A stretch of 64,000 nt of DNA from Cruorifilaria tuberocauda (taxonomy: Eukaryota > Nematoda > Chromadorea > Rhabditida > Onchocercidae): NCBI GenBank assembly GCA_013365365.1, contig JABVXU010000130.1, positions 1-64,000 on the forward strand, in the 5' to 3' direction. Under the pieces are notes generated by a model. It worked only from the letters and a program-made list of their open reading frames with translations, made no database searches and had not been told where the DNA came from. Every line of letters starts with the position of its first letter. The stretch's first letter is position 1. Below, in pieces: positions 19,585 through 28,383 of this stretch. Made by a program: the position numbers and the translations under genes.

Positions 19585-19878
19585 TTAAGTAATGTCGTAA
19601 GAATTGGCTCCATAGTAAAAGCGGTTCAAGCACCTTGAGCATTTTCTTAATTTTACCATAAACAATTCAATGAACAATGGTTCTTTTGCGGAAGCTATGT
19701 AACCAAGTCCGTGTATTGCAAATAGTACTAAAAAGGTTCTAAGATCGTTTGTATTAATAAAAATTAGCATGCAAATTAGGACATTTAATATTGCAAACGT
19801 GTAACTCACACCAAAAAGCATTGCAGGTCTTGTAAGACCTTTAAAAAGTTGGTTTATTTGTATGCTGCCTGTAGACAT
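19585..19878 (-). CDS. virB3: Type IV secretion inner-membrane protein VirB3
   Basis: VirB3 is a small inner-membrane T4SS component that works with VirB4. This copy has 97 residues, two hydrophobic segments at about 20-40 and 47-62, and the family-typical KGLTRPAMLFGV motif near residue 13. It is the first gene of the minus-strand virB block and is divergent from lysK. In Ehrlichia and Anaplasma a sodB gene usually precedes virB3; here lysK on the opposite strand occupies that place. Confidence 0.93.
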   Translation of the reverse strand: MSTGSIQINQLFKGLTRPAMLFGVSYTFAILNVLICMLIFINTNDLRTFLVLFAIHGLGYIASAKEPLFIELFMVKLRKCSRCLNRFYYGANSYDIT

Positions 19879-19900
19879 TTTAAACTTGTGTAACCTGCTT

Positions 19901-19910
19901 TATAATTATA
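19901..19910. promoter_or_regulatory. Candidate divergent promoter region for virB3 and lysK
   Basis: The 77-bp gap between the virB3 and lysK starts contains overlapping -10-like hexamers: TATAAT on the plus strand at 19901-19906 and TATAAT on the minus strand at 19905-19910. The -35 regions at proper spacing are poor on both strands. An AGTGT-GTA-ACACT inverted repeat lies next to them at about 19911-19923. The two transcripts may compete for this site. This is a motif call only. Confidence 0.4.
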
Positions 19911-19955
19911 AGTGTGTAACACTAATACTCCATCATTAATTAAAAATCCATTGAA

Positions 19956-21533
19956 ATGAGTAGATTTTTAGGTAAGATAAATAATTTAGATCCAATAATG
20001 ACAAGCTGGCCATTTCAAGAAGCAGAAAAAATATTACAGAGGTTTCCTAATAAGAAGGAGATAATATTTGAAACTGGCTATGGACCTTCAGGTTTCCCAC
20101 ATATTGGTACTTTTGGAGAAGTTTTCCGTACTGCAGTTGTTGCAAATGCGTTAAAGGAAATAGCTCCTAATATAAGGACTAGAATCATTGCTGTTTCTGA
20201 TGACATGGATGGCCTGCGAAGAATACCAAATAATGTACCGAATAAGGAAATGTTAAGAAAACATTTGGATAAGCCGTTGACCATGATACCAGATCCATTT
20301 GGTACTCATGAAAGTTACGGCCACCACATGAATTCACTGTTGTGTAGGTTTCTTGATTTATTTGGGTTTGAATATGAATTTAGAAGCGCTACAGAGTGCT
20401 ATAGATCAGGCATTTACGATGAAAAGCTTCTACTTTTATTGGGAAATTATGATAAAGTAATGAATGTAATGCTTCCGTCATTCCGTAAAGAAAGGCAACT
20501 GACCTATAGTCCGTTCTTGCCAATATGTCCAAAAACTTCTCAACTTTTACAAGTCCCAATAATTGAAAGAGATACCAATAAGGGAACAGTGACATATAAA
20601 GACATAGATGGGGGAAGAATAGAAATTCCTGTAACAAGAGGAAGGTGTAAATTGCAATGGAAACCAGATTGGGGAATGAGATGGGCTACATTTGGAGTCA
20701 ATTATGAAGCTCACGGGAAAGATTTAGCTACATCTGCTGTACTTTCAAGTCAGATATGTGAAATTCTTGGAGAGAAACCACCACTTCTGTTTTGCTATGA
20801 ATTTTTCCTCGATGAGAAAGGAAAGAAGATATCAAAATCAAAAGGAAATGGCATCTCCCTTGAGGAGTGGATCACTTATGCACCAGCAGAGAGTTTAGCG
20901 TTATATATTTTTCAAAATCCAAAGAAAGCTAAGCGTTTATATTTCGATATCATACCAAAATCAACTGATAAATATTTAGAGCTTGTTAAGAGTTATAATG
21001 AGAGTAAAGAAAAATATGTGGACAGTCCCGTGTGGCATATCCACTATGGCAATGTTCCAGAGGTAAAAATCTCAGGTATAAACTTCTCGTTACTCTTAAA
21101 CTTGGCATCAGCTTGTAATGCTGAAAATAAAGAGATTCTTTTAGGTTTTATATCCACTTATATGTCGGATATTATACCAGAGAATGATAAGATTCTAGAC
21201 AGGCTCTTAAATTTTGCAGTTAAGTATTATCTTAATTTTGTTAAGCCAGAAAAAGTATATAAAGCTCCTAACGAAAAAGAAAAAGAAGAGTTAGTAGATT
21301 TAAAGAATGCTTTGTATTCTCTACCTGTTAGTACTACTGCTGAACAAATTCAATCTCAGGTTTTTTTAGTTGGGAAAAAGCATAATTATAGCAATTTACG
21401 AGATTGGTTTCAGTTATTGTATATGACACTACTTGGTCAAAAAACTGGCCCTAAAATAGGGTCTTTCATCAAGCTTTATGGTATAGATAATACAATTTTT
21501 CTTATAGATAGTGCTATCAAACGTGCACTTTAA
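19956..21533 (+). CDS. lysK: Class I lysyl-tRNA synthetase
   Basis: This 525-residue enzyme charges tRNA-Lys and belongs to the class I (archaeal-type) family, not the common class II LysS. It shows the class I HIGH-type motif PHIGT near residue 48 (GYGPSGFPHIGTFGE) and the KMSKS-type motif KKISKSKGNGIS near residue 290. Length fits the alphaproteobacterial members. This non-orthologous form is characteristic of Rickettsiales and other alphaproteobacteria. It faces away from virB3 across a short shared upstream region. The reading frame is intact. Confidence 0.95.
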   Translation: MSRFLGKINNLDPIMTSWPFQEAEKILQRFPNKKEIIFETGYGPSGFPHIGTFGEVFRTAVVANALKEIAPNIRTRIIAVSDDMDGLRRIPNNVPNKEMLRKHLDKPLTMIPDPFGTHESYGHHMNSLLCRFLDLFGFEYEFRSATECYRSGIYDEKLLLLLGNYDKVMNVMLPSFRKERQLTYSPFLPICPKTSQLLQVPIIERDTNKGTVTYKDIDGGRIEIPVTRGRCKLQWKPDWGMRWATFGVNYEAHGKDLATSAVLSSQICEILGEKPPLLFCYEFFLDEKGKKISKSKGNGISLEEWITYAPAESLALYIFQNPKKAKRLYFDIIPKSTDKYLELVKSYNESKEKYVDSPVWHIHYGNVPEVKISGINFSLLLNLASACNAENKEILLGFISTYMSDIIPENDKILDRLLNFAVKYYLNFVKPEKVYKAPNEKEKEELVDLKNALYSLPVSTTAEQIQSQVFLVGKKHNYSNLRDWFQLLYMTLLGQKTGPKIGSFIKLYGIDNTIFLIDSAIKRAL

Positions 21534-21881
21534 AGTACAACCTTTTTCACTTACAAGTGCACATATTACTTGATAACCTTAATTAGTTTCTTCTATTAAT
21601 ACTAGAGCTATTTATCTTTTTAATCTCTGGATTAGGTCAATGATGTAATACTTAAATATCTAACGTTTCTTGTTCGATTTTTCATGCTATAATTATTTAT
21701 TATATAGATAGATGATTAGAAATCCAAAGAGGTATCATGCTATGGTACTTGGACTGTTCTGTGATGAGGAAGTATTTGTTATTTATAAAACCATAATATC
21801 AGTATACTTGACACTTTAGTCTGGTGGTAGTTTAATGAATAAAAGGCAAGGTTATTTATAAGAAGTTGTACAGTAAAGCTC
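21534..21881 (+). promoter_or_regulatory. fumC upstream gap with candidate sigma-70 promoter
   Basis: This 350-bp gap holds no gene that I can see. The best element is TTGACA at 21808-21813, a 17-bp spacer and TTTAAT at 21831-21836, which would start transcription near 21843, ahead of fumC. The rest is AT-rich with no repeats or recognisable coding remnants. Confidence 0.55.
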
Positions 21882-21899
21882 TTGTTTGAGCTTCATAAT

Positions 21900-23303
21900 A
21901 TGAATGGAAATATGGGTAAAAGGATTAGAATAGAATCAGATAGTTTAGGTGAGGTGAGGGTGCCCAGTAAACATTACTGGGGAGCACAAACTCAACGTTC
22001 CTTAGAGAATTTTAAGATAGGAATAGAAAAAATGCCAGAGCCACTAATTAGGGCGTTAGGAGTAGTAAAACTTGCAGCAACGCGCGTAAACATGAAACAT
22101 GGTACTCTGGACGAGAAAATAGGAAATACAATTTGCATAGCTGCGCAAGAGGTAATAGACGGCAAATTTAAGGACGAGTTTCCACTTCTTGTATGGCAAA
22201 CTGGTTCTGGGACTCATACTAATATGAATATGAATGAGGTAATCAGTAACCGTGCGATAGAAATTTTAGGCGGAGAATTAGGTAGCAAATTTCCAGTACA
22301 TCCAAACGATCATGTAAATTGTAGTCAATCATCCAACGATGCTTTTCCAACAGCAATGCATATAGCAGTAGCAAAGCAAATAAATCATTCTCTTATTCCA
22401 AGTCTTAAATGGCTTTGCAAAGCACTAAATAATAAGGCTCATCAATTTAAAAACATAATAAAAGTAGGACGTACTCATTTACAAGATGCAACTCCTCTAA
22501 CACTTGGGCAAGAGTTTTCTGGCTATGTATCTCAAGTTGAAAAGGGAATAGGAAGAATAAAGTCAACTCTTATTAATGTGTATGAGCTTGCGCAAGGTGG
22601 TACTGCAGTAGGTACAGGATTGAATGTCAGGCGAGGCTTTGCTCAAAATTTTGCTGAAGAAATAGCAAAAATCACTGGTCTTCCTTTTACTTCTGCAAAA
22701 AATAAATTTGAAGCGCTAGCAGCAAATGATGCCCTAGTTGAGTTGAGCGGGGCACTTAATACAGTGGCAGTTAGTTTAATGAAAATTGCAAATGATATAA
22801 GATTGCTTGGCTCTGGTCCTAAGTGTGGAATTGGAGAAATAACATTACCGGAAAATGAGCCTGGTTCTTCAATTATGCCAGGTAAGGTAAATCCGACTCA
22901 ATGTGAAGCAGTAACAATGGTGTGTACTCAAGTTATGGGGAACCATGTTGCTGTAACGATTGGTGGTTCAAATGGTCATTTTGAGTTGAATGTATTTAAG
23001 CCGGTAATAGTCTATAATGTTTTACAATCCATAAGACTTTTATCTGACGCAAGTTTAAATTTTGCAGAAAAATGTGTGTTTGGTATTAAAGCAAACGAAA
23101 GGAGAATAAAGGATTTGCTAGATCGTTCGTTAATGCTAGTAACTGTATTGAATACACATATAGGATATGACAACGCAGCAAAGGTAGCTAGGCTTGCCCA
23201 CGAAGAGAATATCACTCTCAAAGAAGCAGCAACGAAGCTAGAGCTGCTTACTGAGGAAGAATTTGAAAAAATAGTGAAAGTGGGAGAGATGGTAAATTTA
23301 TAA
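21900..23303 (+). CDS. fumC: Class II fumarate hydratase FumC
   Basis: FumC interconverts fumarate and malate in the TCA cycle. From the ATG at 21900 the protein has 467 residues; the open frame extends six codons further to a TTG at 21882, and the ATG at 21912 is also possible. The N-terminal family motif [20 protein letters not shown], the [14 protein letters not shown] segment and the lyase signature [15 protein letters not shown] (about residue 323) are all present. It is monocistronic, with a promoter candidate upstream and a hairpin plus T-run just after the stop. Confidence 0.95.
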   Translation: MNGNMGKRIRIESDSLGEVRVPSKHYWGAQTQRSLENFKIGIEKMPEPLIRALGVVKLAATRVNMKHGTLDEKIGNTICIAAQEVIDGKFKDEFPLLVWQTGSGTHTNMNMNEVISNRAIEILGGELGSKFPVHPNDHVNCSQSSNDAFPTAMHIAVAKQINHSLIPSLKWLCKALNNKAHQFKNIIKVGRTHLQDATPLTLGQEFSGYVSQVEKGIGRIKSTLINVYELAQGGTAVGTGLNVRRGFAQNFAEEIAKITGLPFTSAKNKFEALAANDALVELSGALNTVAVSLMKIANDIRLLGSGPKCGIGEITLPENEPGSSIMPGKVNPTQCEAVTMVCTQVMGNHVAVTIGGSNGHFELNVFKPVIVYNVLQSIRLLSDASLNFAEKCVFGIKANERRIKDLLDRSLMLVTVLNTHIGYDNAAKVARLAHEENITLKEAATKLELLTEEEFEKIVKVGEMVNL

Positions 23304-23304
23304 G

Positions 23305-23341
23305 CCACTTAATTTTAGCAGGTAGTGCTTGAAGTGGTTTT
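23305..23341 (+). terminator. Candidate terminator after fumC
   Basis: CCACTT at 23305-23310 pairs with AAGTGG at 23332-23337. An inner AGCA/TGCT stem sits in the loop and TTTT follows. The internal loop is large, so the structure is only moderately convincing, but its place directly after the fumC stop supports the call. Confidence 0.4.
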
Positions 23342-23878
23342 ATGCTTTTTACATCAAACTCCTTGCTAATATTTTTGATTCTGTTGCTGTATCTGTAAGT
23401 TCCTGGTAAGAAACTGATTGGGTCTATCTTTTATTTTTAGCCATTGAATTAGTTAATACTACATACAAGTTCTGATATTTCTAGATATGACATAATGGAG
23501 AATTAAAAATATAATAAGCTTTAGCTTATTTGATTTTGGAGATGAAGAATAGAGTCTCATTAAAAGTAAAAAGTTCGATAATTAATTCTTAGCATATTAT
23601 TAATAGCACATCAATAGTAGAAGTAATTTATGCTGTTGATTGTGATACAGAAAGATATGAAAGATAGCAGATACAGAACTACTTAATTTCACACACAGCA
23701 ACGGGAAAAGCCCAACATTTGATAAATCCTTCAAATCTCTACAACATATTTGAGTATAGAAGACGCTGCATTTTTTAAATGGTAGATTTTTTATAGCTCT
23801 GTATTATTGGTGTTGTGATAATCTACACACATTTACAAAGTTGCAATGCTTCAAAATTTCTAGTTATAAGACATAAAC
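23342..23878. other. Non-coding gap between fumC and purH
   Basis: About 540 bp lie between two convergent genes. I find no ORF with coding character, RNA gene or repeat here, and no remnant that I can name. It is consistent with decayed DNA. Confidence 0.5.
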
Positions 23879-25402
23879 TCAATGGAAGAAGTTACGAATA
23901 CCGGTAAAAAACATAGAGATCTTACTCTCATTTGCAGCTGCTATTACATCTTGATCTTTTAGGGAGCCACCAGGCTGGATTATTGATGTAATTCCATGTT
24001 TTGCACTTTCTACTATGCTATCTGGGAACGGGAAAAATCCATCTGAAGCAAGCACAGCACCTCTACATCTTTCATTTGCCTTTTTTACTGCAATGTTTAC
24101 ACTATCTATTCTACTTGACTGTCCTGAGCCGATGCCAATCGTACACCCGTTTTTTGCTATAACTATTGCATTGGACTTTACATGCTTGCATATTCTCCAA
24201 GCAAAAATTAGATCTTCTCTCTCTTTCTTTGTTGCAGTACAACTCGTTACTTGTCTCATTTTTTCTACTTCTATTCCGCTATTATCACTTTCCTGTACTA
24301 AAAATCCACCGAAAGCGTTTTTGATTTGATATTTCCTATTTTTTTGAAATGGATCATAAATGACAACCCTTAAATTTTTCTTTTTTTGCAAAATTTTCAA
24401 TGCTTCTTCATTTATTGAAGGTATTACAACTACTTCTAGAAATATCTCACTTAGTTTCTCCGCTAGCTTTAAGTCTATCTCTCGATTTAAAGCTACTATT
24501 CCACCAAAACTACTTATTTTATCGCATGACAAAGCCTTTTCATACGCCTCCAAAGCACTATTGCCAACAGCAGCACCACAAGGATTATTATGCTTGATTA
24601 TTACTGCCATAGGTTCTTTAAACTCAGAGAGTATGTCAAGCGCAGATTCTATATCTACTATATTATTATAACTTAACTCTTTACCATATATTTTCTCCAA
24701 CGGGTACTTTCTAAACTGATTACTATAAAACGCAGATTTTTGATGTGGATTTTCTCCATACCTTAGTTCTTGTACTTTATATCCGTATAGAGTAAAAAAC
24801 TTAGGTAAGTCATCATTCTTACCCTTTGACAAAAACCAACTGTAAATATTAGAATCATAACATGAAGTAAGAGCAAATGCTTTAGTTGCTAGATGTTTTC
24901 TATATTCTAACGTTGTTTTATTTTCGTTCCTAATCATTTCAATCTTTAATGTTTCATAGTCTCTAATGCTAGAAATGACTGAGGTAAAATGAAAATTTTT
25001 TGCTGCAGCCCTAATCAGGGATACTCCTCCAATATCAATCTGCTCTATAATTTGTTTATCATTTGCTATAACACCTACAGTTTCCCAAAATGGATATAGG
25101 TTAATTACAAGAAGATCTATAGGCTCAATTCCTAGATCTTGTATTTCCTCTTTATGCTCTTTCCGATTATATAGTATTCCTCCGTGAATTTTAGGATGTA
25201 AAGTTTTTACTCTACCACCTAGTATCTCTGGATATTGTATATAATCCGATACTTCTTGCGTTTTTATTCCAGCATCAGATAGTATCCTATAAGTATTCCC
25301 TGTTGAGAGAATTTCTATTTGTTTCTGCGTTAAAAATAATGCAAGATCAACTATATTAGTCTTATCATACACTGATATTAAAGCCCTTTTTATTCTATAC
25401 AT
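23879..25402 (-). CDS. purH: Bifunctional AICAR transformylase/IMP cyclohydrolase PurH
   Basis: PurH carries out the last two steps of IMP synthesis: formylation of AICAR and ring closure. The protein begins MYRIKRALISVYDKT, typical of the cyclohydrolase domain, and the AICAR transformylase domain fills the C-terminal two thirds (IKHNNPCGAA, ASDGFFPFPDS, QPGGSLKDQD). I place the start at the ATG at 25402, giving 507 residues, because an AAAAGG element lies about 8 nt upstream and family members start there; the frame continues eight codons to a TTG at 25426. Intact purine synthesis is usual for Ehrlichia-like bacteria. Confidence 0.94.
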   Translation of the reverse strand: MYRIKRALISVYDKTNIVDLALFLTQKQIEILSTGNTYRILSDAGIKTQEVSDYIQYPEILGGRVKTLHPKIHGGILYNRKEHKEEIQDLGIEPIDLLVINLYPFWETVGVIANDKQIIEQIDIGGVSLIRAAAKNFHFTSVISSIRDYETLKIEMIRNENKTTLEYRKHLATKAFALTSCYDSNIYSWFLSKGKNDDLPKFFTLYGYKVQELRYGENPHQKSAFYSNQFRKYPLEKIYGKELSYNNIVDIESALDILSEFKEPMAVIIKHNNPCGAAVGNSALEAYEKALSCDKISSFGGIVALNREIDLKLAEKLSEIFLEVVVIPSINEEALKILQKKKNLRVVIYDPFQKNRKYQIKNAFGGFLVQESDNSGIEVEKMRQVTSCTATKKEREDLIFAWRICKHVKSNAIVIAKNGCTIGIGSGQSSRIDSVNIAVKKANERCRGAVLASDGFFPFPDSIVESAKHGITSIIQPGGSLKDQDVIAAANESKISMFFTGIRNFFH

Positions 25403-25723
25403 AGAAAGCCTTTTAAGATCATACAAAAAGAAAGAAGTTGTTTAACTTTTAATTTCCAACTTCAATTTTTAGACGGAATTTTCCATTATCAGTATTATTT
25501 GTGCAGCTTTACAGAGTAGAGCTACCTTATATCCCGATAATTATATTCCAATACTAAACTATACCAGTTAATTTTCTTATAGGCATATTGCCTAGTGCTA
25601 ACTCAGTATAAACCACAACTACTAAATATTTTCTCACATTTTGCTATAAGTTGATATACATTATCTATAACATAATCTTACATCAAAAATTTATATATAA
25701 CAATTTTTTATTATTTGCACTTC

Positions 25724-26023
25724 TTACACAGGCAAGATTTCTTTCAAGAAGCTATTGCTATAAGTTAGCAAGTCTAAATTTCGTATATCATAACTGTTCA
25801 TGTCTAAAATATCTCTAATATCTCTTGTATCATGTCCTCTGCGAGGAAAGTCTACCTTGTAACTTACACTGATATTTAACTTTAGAGATGAGACTTTAAT
25901 TACGTTATCACCATAATATCACCTAAAAGGTTGTTTATCTTTGTGCTGCTCTATCTCATGCTGTTGTAAGCACCAATCTCTGGTTGGGTTATGCTCTATA
26001 TTTTCTGTGATCATAAGGTACAT
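25724..26023 (-). pseudogene. 100-codon ORF interrupted by one TGA, unknown product
   Basis: On the minus strand a frame starting ATG at 26023 (alternative ATG 26014) runs 34 codons to a TGA at 25919-25921. It then continues open in the same frame for 64 codons to TAA at 25724-25726. The second part has coherent protein-like composition, including YKVDFPRRGHDT and RDIRDILDMNSYDIRN. I do not recognise the family. One in-frame stop and no other damage suggests a recent nonsense mutation or a sequencing error. It sits between miaA and purH on the same strand. Confidence 0.45.
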
Positions 26024-26444
26024 TCTAACACATGTATGTTAACTTCTATTATGTGGTTGCAGAAAAGAAAGTTCATCTCTTTTCGAGATGGATATGACTT
26101 GATTTTCTGTTTCTTGGTTAACTTTTTACCCATCATTCCAATTATCGAAAAATATTGTTTGTAATTAGGGCACTGTCTGTTATTAAGGCAATATAACAAA
26201 GTAAAAGTTTATTTTGATCTTATCTAAAGAACTTTCCTTAGTTGATTAACTTGTTTCTGTGGTCGCACTAATAATATAGAAATGATAAAGAAGGAAAGTT
26301 GATTCTAATATATGAGCTTTTGCTTAGCTATCAGGATAATAAGCAGGCATAAAAGGAATATCAGGTTTTATAAATCAATATTATTATAGCATTGATGTTA
26401 CTATGCAAGATAAGGTGGTAAAAAAAGTAAAAAAGACTACCAGG

Positions 26445-27329
26445 TCAAAAAAGTGAAAATTCTTCTGTACATTTAATTACTTTAGAATTTGGAAGTTGGG
26501 TTTTAAACCAGGTATACTGGCGCTTTGCATAATGTCTTGTATTTGTTTGGGCAATTTGTATTGCTTTATTTAAAGTGATCTCACCTCTTAAGTACTTTGT
26601 AATTTCTGGTACTCCATGTGCTTTCATAGCTGGCAGGTGTTGGGATAAATTCATGTTAAGTAAATTCTTTACCTCATCAATTGCTCCATTCCTGACCATT
26701 GTAATAAAACGAGAGTTTATTTTTTGATATACGTCCTCGCGCTTAGGTAAAATTGTATATATCTTAAAATTATTCAACAAAGGCGGCTTTCTATTTTCTT
26801 GCCATATGAAAATCGACTTGCCAGTTTCAGTAACAACTTCAAATGCTCTTGAGAGGCGATATAAATCATTCATGAATATTTTCCCTTGAATTTTTGGATC
26901 TTTGCTCAGCACTAATTTATAGAATTCCTCTTTAGTTAAATTTTTCTTGAACTTGCTTACATTTCTTTTTACTTCCTGGCTTATTTGTGGGATTGGTGAT
27001 AAGCCTTTGATTAGGCTACTGATATAAAGTCCACTTCCTCCAGTAATGATTGGTATCTGTGAGTTTTTTAGTGCATTATTGATTTCCTTCTTCAAATCTT
27101 CTACCCATAGGCTAACGGAGTAGTTTTTTTTTGCTGAAACATATCCATACAATTTATATTGTTTTCCTTGCTTTGGTGGCTGAGCAGTAATTATAGGAAT
27201 TTCTTTGTATATCTGCTTTGAGTCACAGTTTATTATGCTAATATTCAAATGCTCTTTTACTAGATTATTGCATAATTCTGATTTACCTGAAGCTGTAATT
27301 CCTGTAATAATTACTATACTATCTCTCAT
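26445..27329 (-). CDS. miaA: tRNA dimethylallyltransferase MiaA
   Basis: MiaA adds a dimethylallyl group to A37 of tRNAs reading U-starting codons. The 294-residue protein shows the P-loop GITASGKSE at residues 9-17, the INCDSKQIYKEIPI substrate motif, the TGGSGLYISSL motif and the C-terminal RHYAKRQYTWF tRNA-binding segment. Length is normal, with an ATG start. It is divergent from the small hypothetical gene at 27.4 kb. About 240 bp after its stop hold no gene that I can support. Confidence 0.95.
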   Translation of the reverse strand: MRDSIVIITGITASGKSELCNNLVKEHLNISIINCDSKQIYKEIPIITAQPPKQGKQYKLYGYVSAKKNYSVSLWVEDLKKEINNALKNSQIPIITGGSGLYISSLIKGLSPIPQISQEVKRNVSKFKKNLTKEEFYKLVLSKDPKIQGKIFMNDLYRLSRAFEVVTETGKSIFIWQENRKPPLLNNFKIYTILPKREDVYQKINSRFITMVRNGAIDEVKNLLNMNLSQHLPAMKAHGVPEITKYLRGEITLNKAIQIAQTNTRHYAKRQYTWFKTQLPNSKVIKCTEEFSLF

Positions 27330-27404
27330 TTATATTAATTTAATTAACGTATGATAAAGTATAGTAAAAATTTGGATTCTATAATCTAAAATTTGGAGGC
27401 TTTT

Positions 27405-27875
27405 ATGACAGAAGACAACGGTAATAATTCGTTTACTAAACGTTTTGCAAATAGGACTTCTAGTAATGTAAGAGGAAGTTTTTCTGATAAATATTCATCT
27501 CGGAACACAAGGGAATGTGCATTAGTGGAAAGGGGGAAAATCTATGAATTAGTGAGTAAAAAAACTGAATCTAAAGAAGCTTTTTCTGGAAGTTGTAGCA
27601 TAAAAAGCAAGAGTAGAGCTCTCAATGAGAGATCTTTTGCTGATGCAACAAGAAGAAGCAGGTCAGATCTGATATACTTAGTCCGTGGCAAAGATCGTGG
27701 AATATCAGCATGGCACTATATATTAGTTGATAAGGACAAGAAAGAAATATTTCTTGTAAAGAGTAGAACTGGTTCCATGGATGTTGCGGATTATGGAGAA
27801 ATTTTATACTCAGGGTGGGGAGAAAATCCACCACAAGAAATAGTTGATAAAATCAATGATGAATTTGGGCTATAA
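27405..27875 (+). CDS. Conserved-looking hypothetical protein, 156 residues
   Basis: I do not recognise a named family. The start is the ATG at 27405, preceded by a strong GGAGG five bases upstream; the open frame extends back to a TTG at 27393. The first 90 residues are Ser/Arg/Lys-rich and look disordered. The last 65 form a compact-looking unit, with GISAWHYILVDKDKKEIFLV and ADYGEILYSGWGENPP as its most distinctive stretches. There is no signal peptide or membrane helix. The C-terminal part resembles small hypothetical proteins of the family Anaplasmataceae, from memory only. A basic disordered N terminus on a small fold would also suit a translocated protein, which is speculation. Confidence 0.7.
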   Translation: MTEDNGNNSFTKRFANRTSSNVRGSFSDKYSSRNTRECALVERGKIYELVSKKTESKEAFSGSCSIKSKSRALNERSFADATRRSRSDLIYLVRGKDRGISAWHYILVDKDKKEIFLVKSRTGSMDVADYGEILYSGWGENPPQEIVDKINDEFGL

Positions 27876-28383
27876 CAAACCACTTGGCTTGCTGTATTAG
27901 TTTTTCGCATGATCCAACTTAGACAGGAGGAAAAGATACTTGCTCTATAAAATGCTGCAATTTCTTGAATACTGTTCGCCTTAAATTATTTTGGCTATAA
28001 ATATTAGGAAAAGCTTACTAGCCAAATGGGAAAATACAAAAAATCATGAAAGTTGTAGATAAACTCTAGCCTTGTTGGATTACTTCTCTGTACTACCTTA
28101 GAAGCTTTGCAAATAAATTTTAGCTTATAGGTAGGTCTAAGAATATTGTAAATGGTACATAGCAAGTTAAACACCTTGATACTTCAATTATTCTATCCCA
28201 CAGATTAGCCTATTTTTAGGACAAAAAGGTTGATAAGTTATCAGTTGATTTCTTAGTTTACAATATGGGAATGCATTAGTAGAGCTATAGGTAATTTAAG
28301 AGCTAGCTATTGCTTAATTCATTTTAAGTATTTATTTTACTGCCCAAATCTGAAAAGGCTAGGTCATAATTTTATATGAAAAC
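27876..28383. other. Non-coding gap between converging genes
   Basis: About 510 bp separate the 27.4-kb hypothetical gene from the 3' end of recJ. No ORF with coding character, RNA gene or clear terminator is visible, and I could not match any frame to a family. Confidence 0.5.

Noticed and set aside
26011..26199. 62-codon minus-strand ORF upstream of the broken 100-codon frame
   Set aside because: It overlaps the better frame, has no ribosome-binding site and ends without a recognisable domain. Its Lys-rich start looks like chance in AT-rich DNA.
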